Below are positions 14,848-24,300 of a stretch of 46,554 bases of DNA, in pieces. Positions within the stretch are counted from its first letter, which is position 1. The number at the start of each line of letters is the position of its first letter. Source of the DNA: DATGZX01 sp035296965 (GTDB lineage: Bacteria > Planctomycetota > Planctomycetia > Gemmatales > Gemmataceae); NCBI GenBank assembly GCA_035296965.1, contig DATGZX010000306.1, positions 1 through 46,554 on the forward strand. The letters run 5' to 3'. The position numbers were made by a program, and so were the translations under genes. The notes beneath the pieces are model-generated. The model did no database searches. It saw only the letters and a program-made list of their open reading frames with translations, and was not told the DNA's origin.

Positions 14848-16221
14848 TCACGCCAGAATCTCGCGTATGGGATTACCCCACGGCACAAGCTGGTACGGCC
14901 GATGCTGTCGATCGTGCAATTCCAGATTGGCGGGAATGCCCAGGCGGTCGTAGATCGTGGCGACGATGTCCGCGGGCGTCGCGGGGCACTGGCTGGGGCG
15001 TGCGCCGATTTTGTCACTGGCGCCGTGGATGGTGCCGCTTTTGAGACCGCCGCCGGCGAGCAGCAGGCTGTAGCAGAAATTCCAATGATCACGGCCGGCG
15101 TCGCGGTTCACTTTTGGCGATCTGCCGAACTCGCCCATGACGACTACCAGAGTCCTCTTCAGCAGGCCGCGCTCGACCAAATCGTTGAGCAGACTGGAAA
15201 CGGCAGCGTCCAGTTGCGGCAAGAGAGTGCCTTTTAGCTTGGTAAAGTTGCCGCCGTGCGTGTCCCAGGTTGCATTGGCGTCGGGTGCCCAGGAGATGCA
15301 GGCGACGCGGGTGCCTGCCTCGATGAGCCGGCGGGCGAGGAGGACGCTTTGGCCGTAGATGTTGCGACCGTAAGCTTCGCGCACCGGCAGCGGCTCGCGC
15401 TCGAGCTGGAACGCTTTCTGCGCGGCCGGCGACGTCAGCAGATCGAAGGCCTTGCTTTGAAACATGCCCATGTCCTGAGGCGGAGCCTGCATGGCCCAGT
15501 CACCCTGGCTCGCGCCGACGCAAGAGGCAAGGCGCTTGCGCGCCTCAATGCGTGAAGGGCTCACGTCGGGCGCTGGCGCCAATTCGGGCATGCCGAAGCC
15601 GGACGCGTTCGGATCGCGCAAGACAAACAAGGGATCGCAGCTTCGGCCCAACCAGCCGCCGAAGAAACCAGGCTGCGGCGGACCACCCGCGCCCTCGGCG
15701 GTGATGTACGGCATGGAGACGAACGGCATCACCATGTTGGGTGGAGGGCGCAGCATGCCCACGACCGAACCGATGGCCGGGTAATCGGTCGGTTTCGCGC
15801 CGCCGCCCAGCTCGCCGCGATCGTGCCCGGTGAGTCCCACGTAGACGGCGGCGGCATGGGAGTTGTTCACGCTATGGTGAACGGAGCGCACCAGGGTGCA
15901 CCGGTGCATCCAGCGGGCGAGCCGAGGAAGATGTTCGCTGACCTGGATGCCGGGCACGGTGGTGGCGATGGGCTTGAATTGCCCGCGAATCTCGGCGGGC
16001 GCTGCCGGTTTCATGTCCCACATGTCGAGGTGGCTGGGGCCGCCGTTCAGGAAGATCAGGATGCACGAATCGGCTTTGGGCGCCTGGCCCAGGCGCGTGT
16101 TTCGGGCTGCCGCGCGGAGCACGTCGGGCAACGCCAGGCCCCAGATGCCAATCGTGCCGATTTGCAGTAATTCACGGCGCGAGAGCCGCACGGGGCCCTG
16201 GCAAGGTGAAATCATGGTCAT
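14848..16221 (-). CDS. DUF1501 domain-containing exported protein
   Basis: The 457-aa protein has a Tat-like start (LSRRELLQIGTIGIWGLAL) and then the DUF1501 pattern: LNGGPSHLDMWDMKP near 58-72, VRSVHHSVNNSHAAA near 113-127, WDTHGGNF near 320 and GEFGRSPKVN near 357. DUF1501 proteins are related to the sulfatase/alkaline-phosphatase superfamily and abound in planctomycetes, usually beside DUF1549/DUF1553 genes. Here the partner is a lactonase instead. GAGGGC lies six bases before the ATG at 16221. It was probably exported folded via Tat. The substrate is unknown. Confidence 0.9.
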   Translation of the reverse strand: MTMISPCQGPVRLSRRELLQIGTIGIWGLALPDVLRAAARNTRLGQAPKADSCILIFLNGGPSHLDMWDMKPAAPAEIRGQFKPIATTVPGIQVSEHLPRLARWMHRCTLVRSVHHSVNNSHAAAVYVGLTGHDRGELGGGAKPTDYPAIGSVVGMLRPPPNMVMPFVSMPYITAEGAGGPPQPGFFGGWLGRSCDPLFVLRDPNASGFGMPELAPAPDVSPSRIEARKRLASCVGASQGDWAMQAPPQDMGMFQSKAFDLLTSPAAQKAFQLEREPLPVREAYGRNIYGQSVLLARRLIEAGTRVACISWAPDANATWDTHGGNFTKLKGTLLPQLDAAVSSLLNDLVERGLLKRTLVVVMGEFGRSPKVNRDAGRDHWNFCYSLLLAGGGLKSGTIHGASDKIGARPSQCPATPADIVATIYDRLGIPANLELHDRQHRPYQLVPWGNPIREILA

Positions 16222-16351
16222 GGATGCCCTCGGTAGGATAGTCCCAGCTTACTGCCCTGTTGGGAAAGACAAAAGGGAAAGACACGAGAAAAACAGGCGT
16301 CGGGAGGTAAGCCGCCATTTCTATTGTGGAGAATAGGCAGGCAATTCCATT

Positions 16352-17002
16352 GTGCTGGGATCGCCCTTTGCGGCATTCTGGCAGCCGGTTGCGCAGGCTG
16401 ATACAATCCGGCTAACCTTAATTCCTATCCGGGAGGGCGCAATCATCAGCGACGTGACGCGCATCCTCAAAGCCATTGACGAAGGGGATACGAACGCCCC
16501 GGGCCGGCTTCTGCCGCTGATTTACAACGAACTGCGCCAGCTGGCGGCTCAGAGGCTGACCCACGAGAAGCCTGGACAGTCTCTGGACGCCACTGCCCTG
16601 GTGCACGAGGCCTATCTGCGCCTGGTCTCTGGGGACGAACCCCAGCAGTGGAACAGTCGCGGCCATTTCTTTGCGGCCGCAGCCGAAGCCATGCGGCGCA
16701 TCTTGGTGGAGCAAGCACGGCGTCGCCAGACCACGAAGAGAGGCGGTCAATCAAGTCGGGAGGAATTGGATGAGTCCGTAATCGCCGCTCCCGAGCCCGA
16801 CGTGGATGTGCTTGCCTTGCATGACGCACTCGATCTTTTTGCGACCGTCGACCCGGTCGCGGCCAACCTGGTCAAGCTTCGCTTTTTCGCCGGTTTGAAC
16901 ATGAGTGAAGCCGCCGAGGCACTGGGAATGTCGGTCCGTTCGGCTGAGCGTGCCTGGGTTTACGCTCGCTCGTGGCTGCACCGCAAAATGGGCCAGGCCT
17001 AA
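16352..17002 (+). CDS. ECF sigma factor (TIGR02999-like)
   Basis: The protein matches the planctomycete-rich TIGR02999 ECF group: SDVTRILKAIDEGD, LLPLIYNELRQLAAQRLTHEKPGQSL, ALVHEAYLRLV, FFAAAAEAMRRILVEQARRR and a region-4 helix-turn-helix (MSEAAEALGMSVRSAERAW). Members normally begin Met-Ser-Asp-Val. Here the equivalent codon is ATC (16445-16447), with a well-placed GGGAGG eight bases upstream (16431-16436). The first ATG in frame is 93 bases further up and would add 31 residues of no family resemblance. Either ATC is used, the start has been lost, or a longer protein is made. The next gene is a kinase, the usual partner. Confidence 0.88.
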   Translation: MLGSPFAAFWQPVAQADTIRLTLIPIREGAIISDVTRILKAIDEGDTNAPGRLLPLIYNELRQLAAQRLTHEKPGQSLDATALVHEAYLRLVSGDEPQQWNSRGHFFAAAAEAMRRILVEQARRRQTTKRGGQSSREELDESVIAAPEPDVDVLALHDALDLFATVDPVAANLVKLRFFAGLNMSEAAEALGMSVRSAERAWVYARSWLHRKMGQA

Positions 17003-17024
17003 CATCTTCTGTGCCGACCGTGAC

Positions 17025-17060
17025 TTTTTTGGCAGAGTTCTCGACCGAAATGCGCACTGA
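17025..17060 (+). promoter_or_regulatory. Putative ECF-type promoter of the kinase gene
   Basis: TTTTTTGGCAGAGTT is followed by 13 bases and CGCACTGA. The same two blocks with exactly the same 13-base gap occur at 21286-21320 upstream of the exported protein, while the gap sequence differs. It ends 37 bases before the kinase ATG. The spacing suits -35/-10 elements. It is likely recognised by an ECF factor, possibly the adjacent one. Confidence 0.55.
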
Positions 17061-17097
17061 TAGTTAGAGGTACCCTTCGACCCGTGGGTGACCCCTC

Positions 17098-20000
17098 ATG
17101 AACGAGCGTGACATCTTTACGGCGGCTCGACAGGTGCAAGATGAGGCCGAGCGGGCGGCCTATCTTGACGCAGCGTGCGGCAGCAACGTGGAACTGCGCA
17201 GTGAGGTGGAGGCGCTGCTGCGCGAAGAGGAAAAGCTGGGCACCTTCCTGGAAGCGCCAGCTCCGGGTCTGGCCGGCGCCCTGGGGGATACCACATTCAC
17301 AGGGGCAGGACGGGAAAGCTACCAGCCACTGCCGGCATTGCACGAACTAGGTGATTACCGCATCTTGCGCGAGATTGGCCGCGGCGGCATGGGGGTCGTC
17401 TACCTGGCGGAACAGCTTTCCTTGGGCCGACATGTTGCGCTAAAGGTGCTGAGGGCTCATGCCTGGCTCGATCCGCAGCGCTTGCAGCGTTTCCAGCGCG
17501 AGGCGACAGCGGTCGCGCGCTTGCACCACACGAACATCGTGCCGGTTTACGGCGTTGGCGAGCAAGATGGCCTGCACTACTTTGTCATGCAGTTCATCGA
17601 GGGCCAAGGGCTCGATGACGTGCTGGAGCAACTGAAGAAGGACCGCCTTTCTCAGATCAAGAGGCTGGCTCCGCTCGCCGGCCTGCCCCAGGGATCCGGC
17701 TTGACCGGTTCCGGATGGGCATATTACCAGAGCGTCGCCCGCATCGGTGTGCAAGTGGCCGAGGCGTTGGACTATGCTGCCCGGCAGGGGGTGTTGCATC
17801 GCGACATCAAGCCTGCCAACTTACTCTTGGACAAGGCGGGACAGGTCTGGGTAATGGACTTCGGCCTGGCCAAATTGACCGACAGCGACGACCTGACACA
17901 GACCGGAGACCTAATAGGCACACTGCGCTACATGGCTCCGGAGCGCTTTCAGAATTGCTCCGATGCCCACAGCGACATTTACTCGCTCGGTCTGAGTCTC
18001 TATGAACTGCTGACCTTCCAGCCTGCCTTCGAGGAGGTCGACCGCAGCCAATTGATCGCGAGCATTCTACGGGAGGTGCCCACCAGACCCCGGCGCCTGA
18101 ATCCCGAGATTCCACGCGATCTGGAAACGATCGTCCTCAAAGCCACTGTTCATGAGCCCCAAGGGCGCTATGCCTCGGCCGGGGAAATGGCAGAGGACTT
18201 GCGGCGTTTCCTGGCCGACCGGCCGATTCGAGCACGGCGCAGCTCCGCGCTGGAAAAAGTGTCGCGCTGGTGCCGGCGCAACCCTCTGGTGGCGTCGCTG
18301 TCCGCGGCGATCCTCCTTTTGCTGGTGGCTTTGGCCGGCGGGGCGCTCATCCGCTACGCCGAGCTTTCGCACTCCCTCCGGATTGAAAAGGAAAAGCGCT
18401 GGGAGTCACTCCGTGACCGTGCGCGGGCCCTGCGCATGAGCCGCCGTCCCGGCCAGCGCCTGGAAAGCCTGCGGTCGATCCAGGAGGCTATGCAATTGCC
18501 GACGCCGCCGCGGCATTCTGTGGCCGAGCTGCGCACCGAGGCCATCGCCGCGCTGGCACTTGCGGACCTCGAAATGTTATACGAATGGCAAGGTGGTCTA
18601 ACGCCAGGCATCGTCAGCGTAGCGCTAGACGGCAACCTGGAGCAATACGCTCGACTGGCCAAAAATGGGACCGTCACCGTCTGCCGGGTCCGCGATGACA
18701 GCTTGGTGGCTCGCTGGCAGGAAACAACGGATGCGCCCTGGTGGCCTTATTTTCAGAATCTTTGTTTTAGCCCCGACGGCCGCTACCTCTCGGTTTGCCA
18801 CGTGGCAGCAAAGCGCCTGGTCGTTTACCGTTTGGACGCCGCGGAGCCGATCGTTTGGTGTGAAGGTGAACATGTTTCAGACAGCTTTTGCGTATGCTTC
18901 ACGCCGGACAGCACGAAACTGGCCTACATGACGGACAGTTCGCGCCTCGCCGCTATCGACCTCTTGTCGAAGGAAACGCACTCTCTGCCGCCGATTTCGG
19001 GACAACAGAAGAGGATGGCCTTTGCTCCCGACGGTCGCACGTTCGCCATCCTGGTCCGGCGGGATGGCGAATATGCCATCGAGGTCCGTGATTCGGCCGG
19101 CGGACAAGTACAAAAAAGCCTCCTGCCCGGAAACAAAGCAGCCCCCATCGCCTGGCATCCGGATGGCCGGACACTCGTTACCGCCAGCGACGAGTACTTG
19201 ATTCAACTCTGGGATGTGCCCTCGGAAAAGCTACTGAAAACCATGGAGGGCCACAAAAACGGGGGTATCAACTGCTCGTTCGATCGCACTGGGGAAATGC
19301 TGCTCAGCAACGACTGGGGTGACATACCTCGTCTCTGGGAAGTGTCTTCCGGCCGGCAATTGCTCACCTCAACCGGGGGCGGCTATAGTTTCCCCAACGT
19401 AAGTCTCGATGATCGGCTGATCGTGACCGACGTTACCGACCACACGAAGCTGCAAGTCCTGCGCTTTTACAAGAGCGCCGTGTATCGCTCGATGGTACTG
19501 CGCCAAAAGGCAACGTTCGCCGGGACCGTGCACCCCGATGGCCGGCTCTTGGCGGTCGAAGATCGCCGTCGCAGAGTGGCATTGGTCGACCTGGTGACCA
19601 TGCAAGAAGTCGGCAACCTACCCATCGATCTGGGGCGGCCGTTGCTCTGGGAGAATTCGCATGCGCTGCTCACCCAGGGATATTCTGGCCTGTTGCGCTG
19701 GCCCGTGCACTCAGTACCGGGCGAGCCCGAGCATTTTCAGTTCGGGCCGCCCAAGCGGCTTCTGCCCGGAGGCCCCGAGGACACTTGGGGCGCCAGTGCC
19801 GACGGAAAGACGATCGCAATTCCCGCCTTCAACCAGGGCGCTAAGCTGTTCCACCTGGACCGACCGCACAGTTTCTTCCCCCTACAGCAGCAACCCGGGG
19901 AGAAGCAAGGCGTGGATGATGTCCGCCATTGCGCGGTCAGCCCAGATGGGCGCTGGGTCGCCACAGGTAGCCATGACAACACGGACGGCTTTGGCGCAAA

Positions 20001-20964
20001 AGTTTGGGACGGCGCGACCGGCCAGATCGTCAAGGCGCTACCTCTTGCCAGGTTTTGCGAAGTCGCCTTCAGTCCTGACGGCCGCTGGCTGCTGACGACC
20101 GCTGGCGGTTGCAAGCTTTGGGAGACCGGTACCTGGGCCGAGGGACCAAGCGTCGGCGGTGCGCGCGGGTGCTTTTCGCCAGACGGCCAGCTTCTTGCCG
20201 TAGAAGACAGTGCCGGCGTCATTCGCCTGGTCGAAACCGACACGGGGAACGATGTGGTGCGCCTCGAATCTCCGGAGCAATCGCGCCTGACGCCATCGTG
20301 TTTCTCCCCGGATGGCACACTGTTGATTGCCTCTGGCTACGATTCCGAGGCATTGCACATCTGGGACCTTCGGGCACTACGTCAAGAATTGGCCCAGCTC
20401 GGCCTCGACTGGGACGCACCTGCGTATCCGCCAACCCCGTCATCTTTATCGTTCCCTGGCCCTGGAGGAAAACGCGTAGCTGCCACCTCGCTTGAGGTCG
20501 CGGTTGACCCAGGCGACCTCCTCAAGGAGGTCGCGCAGAAGCAGGCGGTCGCTTACAACGAGGAGGCTTGGACCCTCGTTGTAAAAACCGATTGCTCGCC
20601 GGTCGAAGCGCTTCGGGCAGCCGATCTTGCGCAAAGAGCCGTCCAGCTGTCACCCCGCATTGGCACTTACTGGAACACCCTGGGCGTGGCCCACTTTCGA
20701 GCGGGTCATTGGAAGAATGCCCTCGCTGCTTTAAACAAGTCGATGGGGCTTCTAAACGGTGAATGGGAAAGCTTTAACACGTTCTTCCTGGCCATGGCGC
20801 ATTGGCAGCTAGGCGAGAGCGACAAGGCCCGCCAGCGTTACGAACAGGCCGTGCGCTGGATGGAAGAAAACAAGCCAAAGCTCGAAAAGTACAAGACTCA
20901 GCAACGAGAACTCAGCCGCCTTCGATCGGAAGCAGCCGCGTTGTTGGGCAGAAGCGAGAAGTAA
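17098..20964 (+). CDS. Membrane Ser/Thr kinase with WD40-type repeats and C-terminal TPR
   Basis: The 1288-aa protein opens with a planctomycete kinase leader (about 1-80). A Hanks-type kinase domain follows at about 87-370, with GRGGMGVVY, HRDIKPAN near 235, MDFGLAKL near 254 and GTLRYMAPE. A membrane helix lies near 395-420 (NPLVASLSAAILLLLVALAGG). From about 500 to 1100 there are WD40-like blades (for example LCFSPDGRYLSV, AFAPDGRTFAI, AWHPDGRTLVTASDEYLIQLWD, AFSPDGRWLLTT). One or two TPR units at about 1150-1270 close the protein. The topology puts the kinase inside and the propeller outside. It lies 95 bp after the sigma gene with its own putative promoter between them. Confidence 0.92.
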   Translation: MNERDIFTAARQVQDEAERAAYLDAACGSNVELRSEVEALLREEEKLGTFLEAPAPGLAGALGDTTFTGAGRESYQPLPALHELGDYRILREIGRGGMGVVYLAEQLSLGRHVALKVLRAHAWLDPQRLQRFQREATAVARLHHTNIVPVYGVGEQDGLHYFVMQFIEGQGLDDVLEQLKKDRLSQIKRLAPLAGLPQGSGLTGSGWAYYQSVARIGVQVAEALDYAARQGVLHRDIKPANLLLDKAGQVWVMDFGLAKLTDSDDLTQTGDLIGTLRYMAPERFQNCSDAHSDIYSLGLSLYELLTFQPAFEEVDRSQLIASILREVPTRPRRLNPEIPRDLETIVLKATVHEPQGRYASAGEMAEDLRRFLADRPIRARRSSALEKVSRWCRRNPLVASLSAAILLLLVALAGGALIRYAELSHSLRIEKEKRWESLRDRARALRMSRRPGQRLESLRSIQEAMQLPTPPRHSVAELRTEAIAALALADLEMLYEWQGGLTPGIVSVALDGNLEQYARLAKNGTVTVCRVRDDSLVARWQETTDAPWWPYFQNLCFSPDGRYLSVCHVAAKRLVVYRLDAAEPIVWCEGEHVSDSFCVCFTPDSTKLAYMTDSSRLAAIDLLSKETHSLPPISGQQKRMAFAPDGRTFAILVRRDGEYAIEVRDSAGGQVQKSLLPGNKAAPIAWHPDGRTLVTASDEYLIQLWDVPSEKLLKTMEGHKNGGINCSFDRTGEMLLSNDWGDIPRLWEVSSGRQLLTSTGGGYSFPNVSLDDRLIVTDVTDHTKLQVLRFYKSAVYRSMVLRQKATFAGTVHPDGRLLAVEDRRRRVALVDLVTMQEVGNLPIDLGRPLLWENSHALLTQGYSGLLRWPVHSVPGEPEHFQFGPPKRLLPGGPEDTWGASADGKTIAIPAFNQGAKLFHLDRPHSFFPLQQQPGEKQGVDDVRHCAVSPDGRWVATGSHDNTDGFGAKVWDGATGQIVKALPLARFCEVAFSPDGRWLLTTAGGCKLWETGTWAEGPSVGGARGCFSPDGQLLAVEDSAGVIRLVETDTGNDVVRLESPEQSRLTPSCFSPDGTLLIASGYDSEALHIWDLRALRQELAQLGLDWDAPAYPPTPSSLSFPGPGGKRVAATSLEVAVDPGDLLKEVAQKQAVAYNEEAWTLVVKTDCSPVEALRAADLAQRAVQLSPRIGTYWNTLGVAHFRAGHWKNALAALNKSMGLLNGEWESFNTFFLAMAHWQLGESDKARQRYEQAVRWMEENKPKLEKYKTQQRELSRLRSEAAALLGRSEK

Positions 20965-21377
20965 GGAATTATCGAGCAGTGCAGGCGGCAAAATCAAGAA
21001 CAATAGACAGCGAACGCGAAGCGTAAAGCTGTCTTGCGATGTGCTACCCAGCTAACCCAATTCCATCCGAATGACTCCTACCACGTCTGGCTGGTGACCG
21101 AGCCGCTTTTCAGCCCGTTCTCCAAGACAATGCTCTTCATCCGATGATGCCTCGGCAGTAACGCAATCTTGCCGGTCTTGCGTTACCGCGCCGAGCAGCA
21201 GGACCCGCGCTTGCGCGCGCCGGGTTGGTATCGCGCTTGAGGTGGGGTCGCCAGGATCAGATCTACCATTTCTTCCTGGCGAAAATTTTTGGCAGAGTTT
21301 GCCCTTCGATTTCGCACTGAGGATAGCGAGGCTTCTTGCAAGGAACCGTAGGCCCCTCCTCGACAAAAGGTGCTACC
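20965..21377. other. Intergenic region upstream of the exported repeat protein
   Basis: These 413 bp hold no recognised gene. The only element I can point to is the promoter-like sequence at 21286-21320. Confidence 0.5.
21286..21320 (+). promoter_or_regulatory. Putative ECF-type promoter of the exported repeat protein
   Basis: TTTTTGGCAGAGTT, 13 bases, CGCACTGA: the second copy of the element at 17025-17060. It ends 57 bases before the ATG at 21378. Conservation of both blocks and of spacing, with an unrelated spacer, argues for a shared sigma factor. Confidence 0.55.
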
Positions 21378-24300
21378 ATGTTGACGACACGGCGCAATTG
21401 GTTGAATCGCTTGTTCCCCTGGGTTTCACAGAGCGCCAGGCGCCCCGCCAAATCCCGATGCAACGGCCCGCGAAGGCCCTGCCGGCTCCAGTTGGAGTCC
21501 CTCGAAGAGCGCGTGGTGCCCAGTGTTGTATTCGATCCGGTGTTTCCGAAAGAAACGCTGGTGGGAAGCGCCCCATTTACTACGCTGCACAGCCCCACTA
21601 TCTATCTGATTTTCTGGGGATCCGGGTGGGGTCAAGGCAATTCTCCAGGAGCGTCGGTCGCGGCAACGTTTGCGAGCGATGCCCAGACTCTTATCAGCGG
21701 CACGTTCTTCAAGGCCACGAAGGAATACGGCAACATCGGCACGCCCGTTTTCGGCGGGACATGGACAGATACGTCGAACCCTCCCGCAGGTTACACTTCT
21801 GGCAGCGGAAACAACGGTAACTTTCCTGCCCTCCAAGGTGAAATCGCCAGCGCTATTGCCAACAATCCTTCCTGGGCGCCTTCGGGCCTGTTCTATACCC
21901 AATCCCCAATTTATGTGGTCATCCCGGTTGGAAATTCCGGCGGCTACAACACACTGGGGACTTACGTTAATGGCCTTGTTACTGATTTTATCAACATATG
22001 TTCGGTGACGGGCGGCGGCGGATTTGCCAACAATTTCACGATGGTCTTGTCCCACGAATTGGCCGAGGACATCACCGATCCCACAGGTAACAGTGGGAAT
22101 GGAGTGACACTCGCTTTTTCCACTTCACCAAACTTTCCAGGCTTCACTAACGAAACCACCAATCCGCCCGGCATTAACAACATCGCCGGTCTGCCGGGAA
22201 ACGTTGGTTACCTGAACAATAGCGGTGTCGTTCAGATTGGGGACGGCGAAGCAGAGCCGGCCGGCGAGGCCCACTATGGCTACGAGCTCAACGGCGTCGA
22301 AGTACAAGGGCTTTGGTCCGCCGCCACGCTGGACAAGAACGGCAACCCGGGCGCTTACATCGTGGCGGATGGCAACAGTCAAACCGTCTATCTCGATCCG
22401 ATTTGGACCAACGGGACGATCCCTGGAACCACTCCACCTATCACTGGGCCAGTATTTACGGGCAATTACAACCTCACGCTCGAAGGCAATGCGATCAGCG
22501 TGAACGCCAGTGACGGCCTGACGACCGCGACCGTGGACGGCCAGAGCTTTTCTTTTGACAATTTTGGCAGTGCTGGAGGAGAGATCCAGAACATCACCAT
22601 CGAAACGGTGGGTAATAACGCTACCGTTAATCTCCTGAACCTTGCCAGCGATCAGAGTGCAACCATCGAGGGAAATGGGTCAGACACAGTGACGATCGGC
22701 AGCGGCGGCTCTTCCAGCACGACTAGCGGTATTCAGGGCCCGGTCAACATTACGAATACAACGCTCAACGGCACGACCATCAAGATCAACGACTCAGGCG
22801 ACGTCACGAGCCAGCAATTCTCGGTAAATAATGTCCTAGGGTTGGGCACGGTCGAGCAAGTCGGCTCTGCTGGTATTCTGTTCTCCGACGCAGATACATC
22901 CAGCCTCACGCTCGAGACCGGCACCGCTCAAAACAACTCGGTTTTCGTGGGCGCTACAGCAGTGACGACGAATGTGTACTCCAACCCGCTAGGACTGGTC
23001 GGCGTGCACATCGGCGATGTTCCGAGCGGCGGGCCTGGGAACTGTCAGCTCATCCAGGGGGCCGTGAATGTTTCTTCCCTCGGCGGCCAGGCGCCGGCCA
23101 ACGACCTGGTCTTCGTGGACGATTCCCAAGACGACACGGCACTGGCCGGGCCCGTCACCCTGAGCACGTTTACCAAAGGGACCACCACCTGGGGCTCGAT
23201 CACCGGCTTGGCCCCGGCCGCCATCAATTACCGGTATGCCTCGGTTGCTAACCTCTTCGTGTATACGGGGGATGCCCCCAATACAGTCGACGTGCAGGCT
23301 ACGGGCGTGACCACCTTGCTCGATTCAGACGATTCTGGAACCGGCGCTTACCCGAACACGATCAACGTCGGCAATGCCGGCCGCGTGCAGGGCATCTTGG
23401 GCGCTCTGAACATCCTCAATCCGAACGGCCCCGATACCATAACCGTAGACGACTCGTCTGACACAACCAACCGAAGCGCCACACTGACCAACGATGCGAA
23501 TCCGATAGCCGGCGATCCCTCGGGCTCCATCCAGGGCCTTGCGCACGCCAACATCAACTACGTTTATCAGGACACTTCGAGCCTCACGGTCAAAGGGGGC
23601 GGCGGCACGAACAAATATTTTGTGCAGGCCACCGAAACGACCACCACCCTCGACACCGGCTCCGGCAACGATACCGTGAACGTGGGAGAAGCCAATTTGC
23701 TCCAGGGCATTCAGTCGCCCTTAACCGTTAACGGCCAGGGCGGCACCGACACGCTGAATGGCAACGACCAGGCGGATACGACCGCCCAATTCTACGGCGT
23801 GAGCTCCACCGCGTTCGGTATCCTCTTCGGGCCGGTCATCACCTACTCGGGCATGGCTACGGTGGCGCTCAACGGCGGCAGGACCGCTAGCATTTACGAC
23901 ATCGAGAGCACCGCGGCTGGAACCGCTTACCAGGTCAACGCCGGCACCGGCAACGATGTTTTCGCCATCAGCGCAAGTGCACAGGATTGCGACAACATCC
24001 TGGGTGCGGTGACCCTCCGGGGGGACGGCGGCACTAGCTCCTTGACCGTCAATGATCAAGCTAATACCAGCAGCGAGCTGTACTTCATTGAAAACACCGT
24101 GATCGGCATGCGCTTGTTCGGCCCGGGCATCACCTACGGCGGCTTCAAGACCGTCGTAGTGAATGGTACCCAAGGTCAAGCCATTTACGTTATTTACAGC
24201 ACCGCCAGCGGAACTTCCTACACCATGAACTCGGCGGGCGCCGCCACGTTCGATGTAGGCAACCAGAGCAACTCGCTGGGCGGCATCCTGGGCCCTCTCA

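Noticed and set aside
22053..22070. HELAED in the exported protein as a zinc-protease HExxH site
   Set aside because: The second His is missing; the motif better fits the EXORDIUM-like family, for which protease activity is not shown.
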